Assembly (NCBI GenBank): GCA_047605765.1
Contig: JASGFB010000007.1
Coordinates: 1 to 64,000 of the forward strand
Length of the DNA: 64,000 bases
Origin: JBGVSA01 sp047605765
Lineage (GTDB): Bacteria; Pseudomonadota; Gammaproteobacteria; Burkholderiales; Rhodocyclaceae
Reading direction: 5' to 3'
Part shown: piece after piece, positions 1 through 8,709 of the stretch
How positions within the stretch are numbered: the stretch's first letter is position 1
Layout: every line of letters begins with the position of its first letter
Program-made: the position numbers and the translations under genes
The notes under the pieces: generated by a model
Database searches by the model: none
The model's input: the letters and a program-made list of their open reading frames with translations, nothing else
What the model was told of the DNA's origin: nothing

Positions 1-304
1 CGCTGGTCGGGGCTTTGTCATTTGCGGGGCTCCCATAAGCCTCCAAGGCTGCCACAAGCAGCCGTTGCCACCGTCGCTCTCTCGCGACACGCAGCCCCAT
101 TCCTCTCAAGCAGATCAAAAAAACACGCAGCCCGTTGGTCTACCGCGTGGCGACGACTTGCGTCCTTGGTGGCTGCAATCCATTCAGCTAAAATTACCAC
201 CTCGCGCGGACGTGAAGCGATTGGCTATGTTGCTGATTTGCAAGGGGCTTGATCGGTGGTCGTGACCGAAGAGCGGCGTGCGCAGATTTTCCTTCCTGAC
301 CGAA
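1..304. other. left-edge region without a recognised gene
   Basis: I see no convincing coding region, tRNA or repeat here. Short open frames exist on both strands, but none resembles a known protein. The only usable signal is a weak sigma70-like promoter at 166-194 in front of surE. The left part may be the end of an upstream intergenic region cut by the window edge. Confidence 0.5.
166..194 (+). promoter_or_regulatory. candidate sigma70 promoter for surE-pcm-nlpD-rpoS
   Basis: A TTGGTG -35-like element at 166-171 is followed after 17 bases by TAAAAT at 189-194. The -10 matches 5 of 6 consensus positions, the -35 only 3 of 6. It lies 110 bases upstream of the surE ATG. Confidence 0.35.
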
Positions 305-1048
305 ATGCGCATTCTCATCAGTAATGACGATGGGTATTTTTCGCCCGGCATCGAAATGCTGGCTGCGGAACTTGCCAAAGTAGCTGACGTGACGGTGGTC
401 GCTCCAGAGCGTGACCGCAGCGGCGCCAGCAATTCCTTGACGCTGGATCGCCCGTTGCAATTGCGGCGCGCGCCCAATGGCTTCTTTTATGTCAATGGCA
501 CCCCCACGGATTGCGTGCACCTGGCTGTGACGGGCATGCTCGACCATTTGCCGGACATGGTGGTCTCCGGCATCAATCATGGTGCCAACATGGGGGACGA
601 CACGATCTATTCCGGGACGGTCGCAGCCGCCACCGAAGGGCACCTGCTCGGCGTTCCCTCCATGGCGGTCTCGCTGGTTGGCCGTAATGCTTCCTGTTTT
701 GCGACCGCGGCATTCTGGGCGCGCTCGCTGGTGGAGCGCTTCATCGCCAATCCGCTGGATGAACCCTGGCTGTTGAACGTCAATGTGCCGGACGTGCCGC
801 TCGATCACGTCAAGGGAATCGCCACGACCCGATTGGGGCGCCGTCATCGCGCCGAGCCCGTGGTGAAGGATGAGAATCCCAGGGGTGAGACTATCTATTG
901 GGTCGGTGCGGCAGGTGCTGCACAGGACGCCGGCGAGGGGACCGATTTTCATGCCGTGGCCAACGGTTATGTCTCCGTGACGCCATTGCAGATCGACCTG
1001 ACTCACGTCGGGCGATTATCCAATCTGTCGTCGTGGCTCACGCGATGA
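305..1048 (+). CDS. surE: 5'/3'-nucleotidase SurE
   Basis: Stationary-phase survival nucleotidase, a metal-dependent phosphatase that removes phosphate from nucleoside 5'- and 3'-monophosphates in the cytoplasm. The 247-residue protein opens with MRILISNDDG, the family's metal-binding start (paired Asp), and carries NGTPTDCVHLA and SGINHGANMGDD, both diagnostic. The ATG at 305 is preferred over an upstream GTG-type start because the family begins exactly at MRILISNDDG. It heads the conserved surE-pcm-nlpD-rpoS block, and its stop codon overlaps the pcm start (ATGA), which suggests translational coupling. Confidence 0.96.
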   Translation: MRILISNDDGYFSPGIEMLAAELAKVADVTVVAPERDRSGASNSLTLDRPLQLRRAPNGFFYVNGTPTDCVHLAVTGMLDHLPDMVVSGINHGANMGDDTIYSGTVAAATEGHLLGVPSMAVSLVGRNASCFATAAFWARSLVERFIANPLDEPWLLNVNVPDVPLDHVKGIATTRLGRRHRAEPVVKDENPRGETIYWVGAAGAAQDAGEGTDFHAVANGYVSVTPLQIDLTHVGRLSNLSSWLTR

Positions 1049-1707
1049 GTTCCCGCATTCAGGGATCCGGCCTGACTTCGCAGCGCACGCGCGCCCGCAT
1101 GATCGAACGCCTGCGCGAACAGGGCATCCGCGACGAGCAGGTGCTGGCGGCGATGAGCCAGGTGCCACGGCATGCTTTCGTCGAAGAAGCGCTTGCTTCT
1201 CGCGCGTACGAAGACACTGCGCTGCCGCTGGGTTTCCAGCAGACGATCTCGCAGCCTTTCGTGGTCGCCCGCATGATCGAGTTGCTGGCTGCCGGTGGCC
1301 GCCCCTTGGGCAAGACGCTCGAAGTCGGCGCCGGCTGCGGTTACCAGGCCGCGGTACTCTCTTACATGGCGAGCGATGTGTATGCCGTCGAGCGCATTGC
1401 CAAGCTGCTTGCCAAAGCGCGTGAGAACCTTCGCCCGCTTCGCCTGCCCAATGTTCGGCTCAAGCATGCGGACGGCGGGCACGGGCTGGCCGAGGTGGCG
1501 CCGTTCGATTCAATCATCCTGGCCGCCGCCTCTCCCGCGGTGCCACGCGCGTTGCTGGAACAACTCGCTGTGGGGGGGCGACTGATCATGCCGCTGGGAC
1601 ATGCCGATCAGGTGATTCTGCTGGTCGAAAAAAATGCCCAGGGGGCGGTGCGCGAGTCGCGCCTGGATGCGGTGCGTTTCGTGCCCTTGCTGGCCGGCAC
1701 CGAATAG
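1045..1707 (+). CDS. pcm: Protein-L-isoaspartate O-methyltransferase
   Basis: Repairs age-damaged proteins by SAM-dependent methylation of L-isoaspartyl residues. The 220-residue protein has the PIMT signatures: the substrate region with QTISQPFVVARM, SAM motif I (LEVGAGCGYQAAVLS) and ILAAASPAVP near the C-terminus. The frame stays open far upstream, inside surE, but the ATG at 1045 overlaps the surE stop by four bases and gives the normal family length. The surE-pcm-nlpD-rpoS order is shared with enterobacteria, linking it to stationary-phase survival. Confidence 0.95.
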   Translation: MSSRIQGSGLTSQRTRARMIERLREQGIRDEQVLAAMSQVPRHAFVEEALASRAYEDTALPLGFQQTISQPFVVARMIELLAAGGRPLGKTLEVGAGCGYQAAVLSYMASDVYAVERIAKLLAKARENLRPLRLPNVRLKHADGGHGLAEVAPFDSIILAAASPAVPRALLEQLAVGGRLIMPLGHADQVILLVEKNAQGAVRESRLDAVRFVPLLAGTE

Positions 1708-1740
1708 AAATACAGCATGGGTTCAGACATCAAAGTGAAT

Positions 1741-2733
1741 ATGGTGAATACGATTCGTACGGCAGGCTGGATTCTTGCGGCACTCGTGGTGGCGGCATGT
1801 GCCAGCTCGGCCCCGAAGGCGCCGGTGGAAAGCCGCGCGCCCGGGGGTGTGGCGACGGCCCCGGTGGCACCTTTGCCCGCGCCCGTTGCGCGACCTGGCT
1901 ACCACATCGTCAAGAAGGGTGAGACGCTCTACAGCATCGCGCTCGAATATGGCCAGTCGTACCGTGACGTTGCCACGTGGAATAACCTCGTTAATCCGGG
2001 TGTCATAGAAATCGGGCAAGAGTTGCGCGTGCAGCCGCCGGAAGGGTCTGCCGTTGGCGTGGTGCAGAGCCCTGTGATCGAGGTGCGTCCGCTCGATGGC
2101 ATGCCGCCGCCCGCATCGGGCAGTGCTCCCATCGCGAGTGCGCCTGTCCAGGGGGATGCGTCGACGAAGTCCGAACCGCGTGGTGGGCGCGTCGCCTATT
2201 CGGCCGAAGCATGGGCTGCGGTGCAGAATGGCGCCAAGCCGCAGGCCGCTCCTGCGCCGATCGCTCCGCCTCATGCAGCCGTGCCGACGCCGATACCGGC
2301 ACCCACCGCCAGTGAGCCTGTCAGCACTGCCCCTAAGGGCGATGGTGCCGCAGCGGTCAGTGAAGACGGGTTGAATTGGATGTGGCCGACGAACGGCAAA
2401 GTCGTTGCCGCCTTCAGCGATGCGACCAACAAGGGCGTTGATATCGGCGGCACGGCCGGTCAGCCTGTGGTCGCTGCGGAAGCGGGACGGGTGGTGTATG
2501 TCGGCTCCGGCTTGCGCGGTTACGGAAACCTCGTCATCATCAAGCACAACGATACTTTCCTGAGTGCCTACGCGCACAACAAGGAAGTCCTCGTGAAGGA
2601 AGGGCAGGCGATCCAGAAGGGCCAGAAGGTGGCCACCATGGGTGACAGCGATGCCGATCGCGTGAAGTTGCATTTCGAGATCCGCCGGCAGGGGAAACCT
2701 GTCGATCCTACGAAGTACTTACCCACACGCTGA
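1741..2733 (+). CDS. nlpD: NlpD-like lipoprotein: LysM plus degenerate LytM (M23) domain
   Basis: Murein-hydrolase activator of the NlpD family, expected as an outer-membrane lipoprotein that stimulates an amidase at division. From this ATG the 330-residue protein has a lipoprotein signal ending in LVVAAC, a LysM domain (YHIVKKGETLYSIA, about residues 53-96), a Pro/Ala-rich linker and a C-terminal LytM domain. Two zinc ligands of active M23 peptidases are missing: the HxGxD motif reads NKGVD and the HxH motif reads KLH, as in other non-catalytic activators. An ATG at 1717 would add eight residues including Asp; 1741 gives the more normal signal peptide. It directly precedes rpoS, and in enterobacteria nlpD contains the main rpoS promoter. 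Confidence 0.93.
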   Translation: MVNTIRTAGWILAALVVAACASSAPKAPVESRAPGGVATAPVAPLPAPVARPGYHIVKKGETLYSIALEYGQSYRDVATWNNLVNPGVIEIGQELRVQPPEGSAVGVVQSPVIEVRPLDGMPPPASGSAPIASAPVQGDASTKSEPRGGRVAYSAEAWAAVQNGAKPQAAPAPIAPPHAAVPTPIPAPTASEPVSTAPKGDGAAAVSEDGLNWMWPTNGKVVAAFSDATNKGVDIGGTAGQPVVAAEAGRVVYVGSGLRGYGNLVIIKHNDTFLSAYAHNKEVLVKEGQAIQKGQKVATMGDSDADRVKLHFEIRRQGKPVDPTKYLPTR

Positions 2734-2741
2734 GGGCTTGT

Positions 2742-3677
2742 ATGTTCGATCCGGCTTTCCTCGATGACGCGGAAGATAAAGAACCGGATCTCCCCCCGGA
2801 ACTCGAGGCATTCGCCGATACACGGCCAGCCGTGCCGGAAAACGAATTCCTCAACGATGTCACCCAGATTTATCTCAACGAGATAGGGGTCAATCCCCTG
2901 CTCACCGCCGAAGAAGAAGCCGCCCTTGCGCGACGCGTGCGCAAGGGTGATTTCGAAGCGCGGCAGAAGATGATCGAGCGCAACCTGCGCCTGGTCGTGA
3001 ACATCGCCAAGCATTACCTCAATCGCGGCATTCCGCTGCTCGATCTGGTCGAAGAAGGTAATCTCGGCTTGATGCACGCGCTGGAAAAATTCGATCCCGA
3101 GCGCGGCTTCCGTTTTTCGACCTATGCCACATGGTGGATCCGCCAGAACATCGAGCGCGCCATCATGAACCAGTCGCGCACGATCCGCCTGCCGGTGCAC
3201 GTGGTCAAAGAGCTGAACCAGGTGCTGCGGGCGCAGCGTCAACTCGAAGCGCGCAATGGCGCGACCACCAACATCGAGACCATTGCCGAACGTCTGCAGC
3301 GGCCGGTCGAAGAGGTGCGCGCCATCCTGGCCCTGAATGAACACACGGCCTCGCTGGATGCCCCGCTCGATATCGATCCCAATCTGTCGATTGGCGAATC
3401 GCTCGCCGATGATCAGGCCGAGAGCCCCGAAAATTCGATTCACACAAATGAAGTCGAGATGCTTATTCGGGAGTGGATCGGGCAACTGACCGACAAACAG
3501 CGCTTGGTGATCCAGTATCGTTACGGCCTCGACGATGTCGAGGTCCAGACACTCGAAGACCTTGCCGCGCAGCTCGGCCTGACGCGGGAGCGCGTGCGCC
3601 AGATCCAGCTCGAGGCCCTCGCCCAATTGCGCCGCATCCTCAAGCGGCGTGGCGTATCGCGGGACGTCCTGTTCTGA
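2742..3677 (+). CDS. rpoS: RNA polymerase sigma factor RpoS
   Basis: Sigma factor for the general stress and stationary-phase response. The 311-residue protein holds region 1.2 (NDVTQIYLNEIG), region 2 with the core-binding and -10 recognition helix (YATWWIRQNIERAIM), region 3 and the region 4 helix-turn-helix (TLEDLAAQLGLTRERVRQIQ). It is slightly shorter than the 330-residue E. coli protein, mainly at the N-terminus. The position 8 bases after nlpD separates it from a housekeeping rpoD. Confidence 0.96.
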   Translation: MFDPAFLDDAEDKEPDLPPELEAFADTRPAVPENEFLNDVTQIYLNEIGVNPLLTAEEEAALARRVRKGDFEARQKMIERNLRLVVNIAKHYLNRGIPLLDLVEEGNLGLMHALEKFDPERGFRFSTYATWWIRQNIERAIMNQSRTIRLPVHVVKELNQVLRAQRQLEARNGATTNIETIAERLQRPVEEVRAILALNEHTASLDAPLDIDPNLSIGESLADDQAESPENSIHTNEVEMLIREWIGQLTDKQRLVIQYRYGLDDVEVQTLEDLAAQLGLTRERVRQIQLEALAQLRRILKRRGVSRDVLF

Positions 3678-3690
3678 GCGCGCCCGTGAC

Positions 3691-3715
3691 GACGACGTGC
3701 CCCGGGTGCGTCGTC
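3691..3715 (+). terminator. possible weak terminator after rpoS
   Basis: GACGACG at 3691-3697 pairs with CGTCGTC at 3709-3715 around an 11-base loop, between two convergent genes. There is no clear T tract, so it would be weak or bidirectional. Confidence 0.35.
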
Positions 3716-3716
3716 T

Positions 3717-4664
3717 CTAGCGTGCCTTGGCTGGCAGTGTCGCCTGGCTGACTTCCGCAGTCGGCGCCGGCGTACCCCACTGAGGCAACGTGCGCCATGC
3801 CACCCATCCGATACTGATCGCCAGCGCCGTGGCGACAGCCAGTCGCCACCAGCGAGGTTCCGTTCGTGGATAAGCCGCGTCGCCAATGGCGCGCCGTACG
3901 TGCGTCGTGGTGATGGTGCGCGTGTTGTCGGCGAAGGCTGCCATGAGTGCCTTGTCCGCCAGGATATTGATGCGCCGCGTCAGACCGGCCGATGCCTTGG
4001 CCAGGCGGCGCAGTGACGCGCCAGTGAAAAGATCCGGCCCTTTGTAGCCTGCGGCGGTCAGACGCCAGCGCAGATAGTCGCTGATTTCGGCACGGCTCAA
4101 GGGCGCCAGCGTGAAACGATGGGTGATGCGTTCGCGCAACGAACGCAGGGGGCGGGCGGCCAGCGTATCCAATAGTTCGTCCTGCCCGAACAGTACGATC
4201 TGGATCAGCTTGTGCGCATCCGATTCGAGATTCGACAGCAGGCGCAATTGTTCCAGCGAAGGCGCCGGCATGGCATGCGCTTCATCGACGATGAGCACCA
4301 CGCGTTCATGGCGCGCATAGCGCTCGATGAGCGCGTCTTCGATATGCCTCAAGCGCATCGCCGCATCGGACGACGCCACACCCAATTCATGCGCGATGAC
4401 CTGCTGCAATGCATCCGGCGACAGGCTCGGGTTGGCAAAATAGATGGTCTTGACCGATGCGCTCAGTCGCTCGATGGCCATTCTGCACAGCATGGTCTTG
4501 CCAACGCCGACTTCGCCGGTGACGCAGACGATGCCTTCATCGTGTTCGGCGGCAAACAGGATCGCCTGCAGAACGGCTCCGCGCTGACCGCCCCCGAAAA
4601 AATAGGCTGTGTGCGGAGTGATGCGGAAAGGATGTTCGGCCAGGCCGAAATGGTCCAGGTACAT
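3717..4664 (-). CDS. ExeA/GspA-like AAA ATPase with C-terminal membrane helix
   Basis: 315-residue P-loop ATPase of the ExeA/MshM family, whose known members help assemble type II secretion or MSHA-type pilus machinery across the cell wall. The N-terminus (MYLDHFGLAEHPF) is typical of the family. Walker A is GEVGVGKT at residues 50-57 and Walker B VVLIVDE at 122-128. A hydrophobic segment near residues 271-292 (WWRLAVATALAISIGWVAW) may anchor it in the inner membrane. It stands alone: no gsp or msh gene is near, and it lacks the peptidoglycan-binding extension of full-length ExeA. The specific system it serves is unknown. Confidence 0.8.
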   Translation of the reverse strand: MYLDHFGLAEHPFRITPHTAYFFGGGQRGAVLQAILFAAEHDEGIVCVTGEVGVGKTMLCRMAIERLSASVKTIYFANPSLSPDALQQVIAHELGVASSDAAMRLRHIEDALIERYARHERVVLIVDEAHAMPAPSLEQLRLLSNLESDAHKLIQIVLFGQDELLDTLAARPLRSLRERITHRFTLAPLSRAEISDYLRWRLTAAGYKGPDLFTGASLRRLAKASAGLTRRINILADKALMAAFADNTRTITTTHVRRAIGDAAYPRTEPRWWRLAVATALAISIGWVAWRTLPQWGTPAPTAEVSQATLPAKAR

Positions 4665-4797
4665 GGTGCGGGAACGTCACGCCGATGGGCGTACGATAAG
4701 GGTAAATGAAGCGCGCGCACAGAGACATTTGCTTATTCATTTGCACTATGCGCCCGATCTGCGATAACGCCGCCTGGCAAGGCTTGGGAACGAGCCG

Positions 4798-4806
4798 TGC
4801 TAAAAT
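4798..4806 (+). promoter_or_regulatory. extended -10 promoter candidate for the mla operon
   Basis: TGC followed by TAAAAT (4801-4806) forms an extended -10 element about 30 bases before the TTG at 4837. No good -35 element is visible, which extended -10 promoters tolerate. Confidence 0.4.
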
Positions 4807-4836
4807 CATGAATTGCTATCGAAGAAGCCGATCCTT

Positions 4837-5673
4837 TTGAATACCCTACAATCTTCGCCCGAGTGCGGAGCGTCTCCTCTGGTGCAATTGCGCGATGTGC
4901 AATTCTCGTACGGGACGCGTAGCGTACTTCGCGGCATCAATCTGACGATCCCCCGCGGCAAGGTCGTCGCGATCATGGGGGGCTCCGGATGCGGCAAGAC
5001 GACCTTGCTGCGCATCATCGGTGGCCAGATCAAGCCGCGCCGGGGTGAAGTCCGTGTGTGTGACAGCCAGGTGCCCGCACTGGGACGCCGCGAGTTGTAC
5101 GCCCTGCGTCGCCGCATGGGCATGCTGTTCCAGTTCGGCGCGTTGTTCACCGATGCCACCGTGTTCGACAACGTCGCATTTCCGATGCGCGAACACACCG
5201 ATCTGCCCGAATCGCTCATCCACGATCTCGTCATGCTCAAGCTGCATGCGGTTGGCCTGCGCGGTGCCGCCCGTCTCAAGCCTTCCGAGCTGTCCGGCGG
5301 CATGGCGCGCCGGGTGGCGCTGGCGCGGACGGTGGCGCTCGACCCGCAATTGATCATGTACGACGAGCCCTTCACGGGGCTGGACCCGATCTCGCTCGGC
5401 GTCATCGGTCAGCTCATCCGTCGTCTCAATGATGCCCTCGGTGCGAGTTCCATCGTGGTAACGCACGATGTGCAGGAATCCCTGCAGATGGTCGATTACA
5501 TCTACTTCTTGTCGGAAGGCCGGGTGGTGGCGGAAGGCACGCCGGACGAGATCCGTGCTTCCAAGGATCCGTGGGTTCATCAATTCGTGTGGGCCGAGGC
5601 CGATGGACCGGTGCCGTTCCATTACCCGGCCAAGCCCTACGCCGAGTCGCTGCTGGGGGATCACCATGCTTAA
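4837..5673 (+). CDS. mlaF: Phospholipid ABC transporter ATPase MlaF
   Basis: Cytoplasmic ATPase of the Mla system, which moves phospholipids between inner and outer membranes to keep the outer leaflet free of phospholipid. Walker A is GGSGCGKT, the signature LSGGMARRVALAR, and Walker B MYDEPFTGLDP, followed by a VVTHD switch. No ATG fits: usable starts are TTG at 4813 and TTG at 4837. I prefer 4837 (278 residues) because the promoter-like -10 at 4801 would make 4813 nearly leaderless. It overlaps mlaE by 8 bases and opens the mlaFEDACB operon. Confidence 0.93.
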   Translation: MNTLQSSPECGASPLVQLRDVQFSYGTRSVLRGINLTIPRGKVVAIMGGSGCGKTTLLRIIGGQIKPRRGEVRVCDSQVPALGRRELYALRRRMGMLFQFGALFTDATVFDNVAFPMREHTDLPESLIHDLVMLKLHAVGLRGAARLKPSELSGGMARRVALARTVALDPQLIMYDEPFTGLDPISLGVIGQLIRRLNDALGASSIVVTHDVQESLQMVDYIYFLSEGRVVAEGTPDEIRASKDPWVHQFVWAEADGPVPFHYPAKPYAESLLGDHHA

Positions 5674-6457
5674 CGCGCTGGCGTTGTTTTTCCGCGCCAT
5701 CGGCTCGCGCGTGGTCAATGCCGTGTGGCGCATCGGTTATTGCGCGCGCTTCTTCGGCCAGATCCTGTTGTATTCCGGCACCTGTTTGCGCCGGCCGCGC
5801 CTGACCATCCGTGAGGTGTACTTTTCGGGCGTGCTTTCGCTGATCATCATCCTGGTATCCGGGCTGTTCGTTGGTATGGTGCTGGGCTTGCAGGGCTACG
5901 ACAATTTGCAGCGCTTCGGCGCCGCCGACGCCTTGGGGGCCTTTGTTGCGCTGTCCCTGTTGCGCGAACTCGGGCCGGTGGTGGCGGGCCTGCTCTTTGC
6001 GAGTCGCGCTGGGTCGGCCATTACCGCCGAGATCGGCTTGATGAAGGCGACCGAACAACTGGCCGCCATGGAAATGATGGCCGTGAACCCCGTTGCCCGC
6101 GTGGTGGCTCCGCGCTTCTGGGGGGGCGTCATTTCCATGCCCTTGCTGGCCGCGCTGTTTTCGGCCACCGGGGTGCTGGGCGGTTACCTGGTGGGCGTCG
6201 TCGTGATCGGCTCCGATGCCGGCACGTTCTGGTCACAGATGCAGGCCTCGGTGGATTTCCGCCACGATGTGGTCAATGGCGTCATCAAGAGTTTCGTCTT
6301 CGGCGTGGCCGTGACGCTGATCGCCGTCTTCGAGGGCTATGACGCCCAGCCGACGGCGGCCGGTGTATCCGGCGCGACCACGCGCACGGTGGTGATCTCA
6401 TCGCTGGCCGTGCTGGCACTCGACTTTATCCTCACCTCATTCATGCTTCGAGGCTGA
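5666..6457 (+). CDS. mlaE: Phospholipid ABC transporter permease MlaE
   Basis: Inner-membrane permease subunit of the Mla complex (263 residues, about five to six membrane segments). The sequence LRELGPVVAGLLFASRAGSAITAEIG is the conserved MlaE/TGD1 core. The start ATG lies inside the end of mlaF, giving an 8-base overlap and likely translational coupling, and mlaD follows after 4 bases. Confidence 0.95.
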   Translation: MLNALALFFRAIGSRVVNAVWRIGYCARFFGQILLYSGTCLRRPRLTIREVYFSGVLSLIIILVSGLFVGMVLGLQGYDNLQRFGAADALGAFVALSLLRELGPVVAGLLFASRAGSAITAEIGLMKATEQLAAMEMMAVNPVARVVAPRFWGGVISMPLLAALFSATGVLGGYLVGVVVIGSDAGTFWSQMQASVDFRHDVVNGVIKSFVFGVAVTLIAVFEGYDAQPTAAGVSGATTRTVVISSLAVLALDFILTSFMLRG

Positions 6458-6461
6458 CACA

Positions 6462-6935
6462 ATGAATCGTTCCGTCATCGACCTGTGGGTCGGTATTTTC
6501 GTCATGCTCGGCTTGGCTGCCCTGCTGTTCCTGGCCTTCCGCGTCGGCAACCTCAATGGTTCGCAGATCTATCAGCCGTATGAGCTGAAGGCGAACTTCG
6601 ACAATATCGGCGGCCTCAAGGTGCGTGCACCGGTGCGCAGCGCCGGCGTGGTCGTGGGCCGGGTGGAATCCGTCGGCCTCAACAAGGAAACCTATCAGGC
6701 CTCGGTCACCATGAAGATCGATGGCCGTTACACCTTCCCGCGTGATACGTTCGCCACCATCAACACGTCCGGCCTGCTGGGCGAACAGTATGTCGGGTTC
6801 GATCCGGGCGGTGATCCGGAAAACCTCAAGGCGGGCGACACCATCAAAAAAACCCAATCGGCAGTGGTACTCGAAAAGCTCATCAGCCAGTTCATGTTCA
6901 GCAAGGCTGAAGAGGGCTCGGCCGACAACAAATGA
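6462..6935 (+). CDS. mlaD: MCE-domain lipid-binding protein MlaD
   Basis: Periplasmic, membrane-anchored subunit (157 residues) that forms a hexameric ring on MlaE and passes lipids. It has one N-terminal transmembrane helix (VGIFVMLGLAALLFLAF) and one MCE domain, with the typical ANFDNIGGLKVRAPVRSAGV stretch at about residues 45-64. A single MCE domain and the small size fit MlaD rather than larger MCE proteins. Its stop overlaps the following mlaA start (ATGA). Confidence 0.95.
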   Translation: MNRSVIDLWVGIFVMLGLAALLFLAFRVGNLNGSQIYQPYELKANFDNIGGLKVRAPVRSAGVVVGRVESVGLNKETYQASVTMKIDGRYTFPRDTFATINTSGLLGEQYVGFDPGGDPENLKAGDTIKKTQSAVVLEKLISQFMFSKAEEGSADNK

Positions 6936-7765
6936 TGCAGGGACGCACCCACATGCGACGTCTTGGATCTCTCTTGCTCCTGGCTGGTGTGCTGGCACTG
7001 GCGGGCTGCGCGACCGGCAGCAATCCGAAGGACCCGATAGAACCCTTCAACCGCGACGTGTATGCCTTCAACAGCACGCTGGATAAATGGGTCACCAAAC
7101 CCATCGCCGAAGGCTATGTGGCGGTCACGCCACGGCCGGCGCGCGTGAACGTGTCGAACTTCTTCGGCAACCTGGGCGACATCTGGATCGGCATCAACAA
7201 CCTGCTGCAGGGCAAGCCGGCCGATGCCGCCAGCGATGTCGGCCGCGTGCTGGTCAATTCGACCATCGGTATCCTCGGGTTCTTCGACGTGGCCTCCGAC
7301 ATGGGGCTGGACAAGCATGACGAGGATTTCGGCCAGACCATGGGCGTTTGGGGCGTGCGGGACGGCCCCTATCTTGTGCTGCCCTTTTTCGGGCCGAGAA
7401 CTACGCGCGACACCGTCGGTCTGATTCCGGACATATACGCCGCGCTGCCTGGTTACATCCCGGATATCCCGACGCGCAACATCGTCCGTGGGTTGGGGGT
7501 GGTCAGTACCCGCGCCGATCTGCTTGGCGGCGAAACCACGCTGTCGCAGGCTGCGCTCGACGAGTACTCGTTCGTGCGCGATTTCTATCTGCGCCGGCGT
7601 GCCAGCCTGATCCGCGATGGCAGGCGCGTGCGTGAAGACGACGATGCCATGGCGACGCCGGCGATCCTGCAGGCCGCCACTGACGGCTTCATCGCCCATG
7701 AGCGGCTGGTGCTGGTCGAGCTCGATCGCTCGGTCACCGACGCGGCGTCCGCCGGAACCGAATAA
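6932..7765 (+). CDS. mlaA: Outer-membrane lipoprotein MlaA (VacJ)
   Basis: Removes misplaced phospholipids from the outer leaflet of the outer membrane and hands them to MlaC. The protein has a lipoprotein signal ending in LALAGC and the family hallmark DPIEPFNRDVYAFN directly after it, then FFGPRTTRDTVG. Three ATGs (6932, 6935, 6953) are possible; 6932 overlaps the mlaD stop, while 6953 gives the shortest normal signal peptide. In E. coli the gene is unlinked; placement between mlaD and mlaC is a betaproteobacterial pattern. The C-terminus (after about residue 220) is less conserved. Confidence 0.93.
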   Translation: MMQGRTHMRRLGSLLLLAGVLALAGCATGSNPKDPIEPFNRDVYAFNSTLDKWVTKPIAEGYVAVTPRPARVNVSNFFGNLGDIWIGINNLLQGKPADAASDVGRVLVNSTIGILGFFDVASDMGLDKHDEDFGQTMGVWGVRDGPYLVLPFFGPRTTRDTVGLIPDIYAALPGYIPDIPTRNIVRGLGVVSTRADLLGGETTLSQAALDEYSFVRDFYLRRRASLIRDGRRVREDDDAMATPAILQAATDGFIAHERLVLVELDRSVTDAASAGTE

Positions 7766-7783
7766 TTCTTGAAAGGAATCCCC

Positions 7784-8404
7784 ATGCTATCCCGATTCAT
7801 TCGCCATGGCCTGCTGACGCTGTGTTTCATCGCTGCCCCGGTCTTTGCTCAAGAGGCACCGGATGCGATGGTCAAACGCGTCAGCAACGAAGTGCTCGAC
7901 ATCATCAAGAACGACAAGGCGATCCAGTCCGGTGACGCACAGCGCCTGATCGATCTGGTGCAGGCCAAAGTGCTGCCGAATTTCGATTTCAGCCGCATGA
8001 CGGCGCTCGCCACCGGCCGCGAGTGGCGCAACGCGTCGGCTGAGCAGAAGACCGCCCTGACACGTGAATTCCAAACGCTGCTGGTGCGCAGCTACGCCAA
8101 CGCGCTGACCCAATACAAGAATCAGACGATCGACTTCAAGCCTTTGCGCGCCCAGGCCTCCGATACCGAAGTGACAGTGCGCACCGAAGTGCGCCAGCCC
8201 GGCGCCAAGCCGATCGGCATCGACTATGACCTGGCTAAGGCGGGTGACAGCTGGAAGGTCTTCGACGTCGTCATCGCCGACGTGAGCCTGGTGACCAACT
8301 ACCGCGACACCTTCTCGCAAGAGATCAAGGCGAGCGGTATCGATGGCCTGATCAAGTCGCTGCGTACCAAGAACGAACAACTGGCAGCCAAGCAAACCAA
8401 GTAA
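7784..8404 (+). CDS. mlaC: Periplasmic phospholipid-binding protein MlaC
   Basis: Soluble shuttle that ferries phospholipid between MlaA at the outer membrane and MlaD at the inner membrane. The 206-residue protein has a signal peptide that probably ends at VFA-QEAP and the family regions FDFSRMTALATGREWR and VFDVVIADVSLVTNYR. A TTG at 7769 is open in frame, but the ATG at 7784 has a good AAAGGA ribosome binding site at 7772-7777, which decides the start. Confidence 0.95.
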   Translation: MLSRFIRHGLLTLCFIAAPVFAQEAPDAMVKRVSNEVLDIIKNDKAIQSGDAQRLIDLVQAKVLPNFDFSRMTALATGREWRNASAEQKTALTREFQTLLVRSYANALTQYKNQTIDFKPLRAQASDTEVTVRTEVRQPGAKPIGIDYDLAKAGDSWKVFDVVIADVSLVTNYRDTFSQEIKASGIDGLIKSLRTKNEQLAAKQTK

Positions 8405-8412
8405 GACGACCC

Positions 8413-8709
8413 ATGATCCTGGAACGAGACGGGGCCCTGTTCATTGAGGGCCCCATGACGGTCGACACGGCCGCAGCCCTGCTGCAACACGGCGAGCCCC
8501 TGGTCGCAGCAGCCGATCGGGTGCTCGACCTGTCAGGCGTGGCGACGGTCGATTCGTCGGCGCTGGCCGTTGTGCTGGCCTTCATGCGCACCGCGCGCGC
8601 GGCGGGCCATCAATTCCGGCTCGCCAATACACCTGCCACCTTCAACAGCCTGGCATCGCTTTACGATGTCAGCGACATGCTGTTCCCCACCGCCGATCTC
8701 CATGCCTAG
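8413..8709 (+). CDS. mlaB: STAS-domain protein MlaB
   Basis: Small cytoplasmic STAS-domain protein (98 residues) that binds MlaF and is needed for complex stability and activity. The STAS signature is visible as LDLSGVATVDSSALAVVLAF in the middle of the protein. It ends the Mla set; its stop overlaps the start of the following ABC ATPase by 8 bases, so that exporter is part of the same transcription unit. Confidence 0.88.
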   Translation: MILERDGALFIEGPMTVDTAAALLQHGEPLVAAADRVLDLSGVATVDSSALAVVLAFMRTARAAGHQFRLANTPATFNSLASLYDVSDMLFPTADLHA

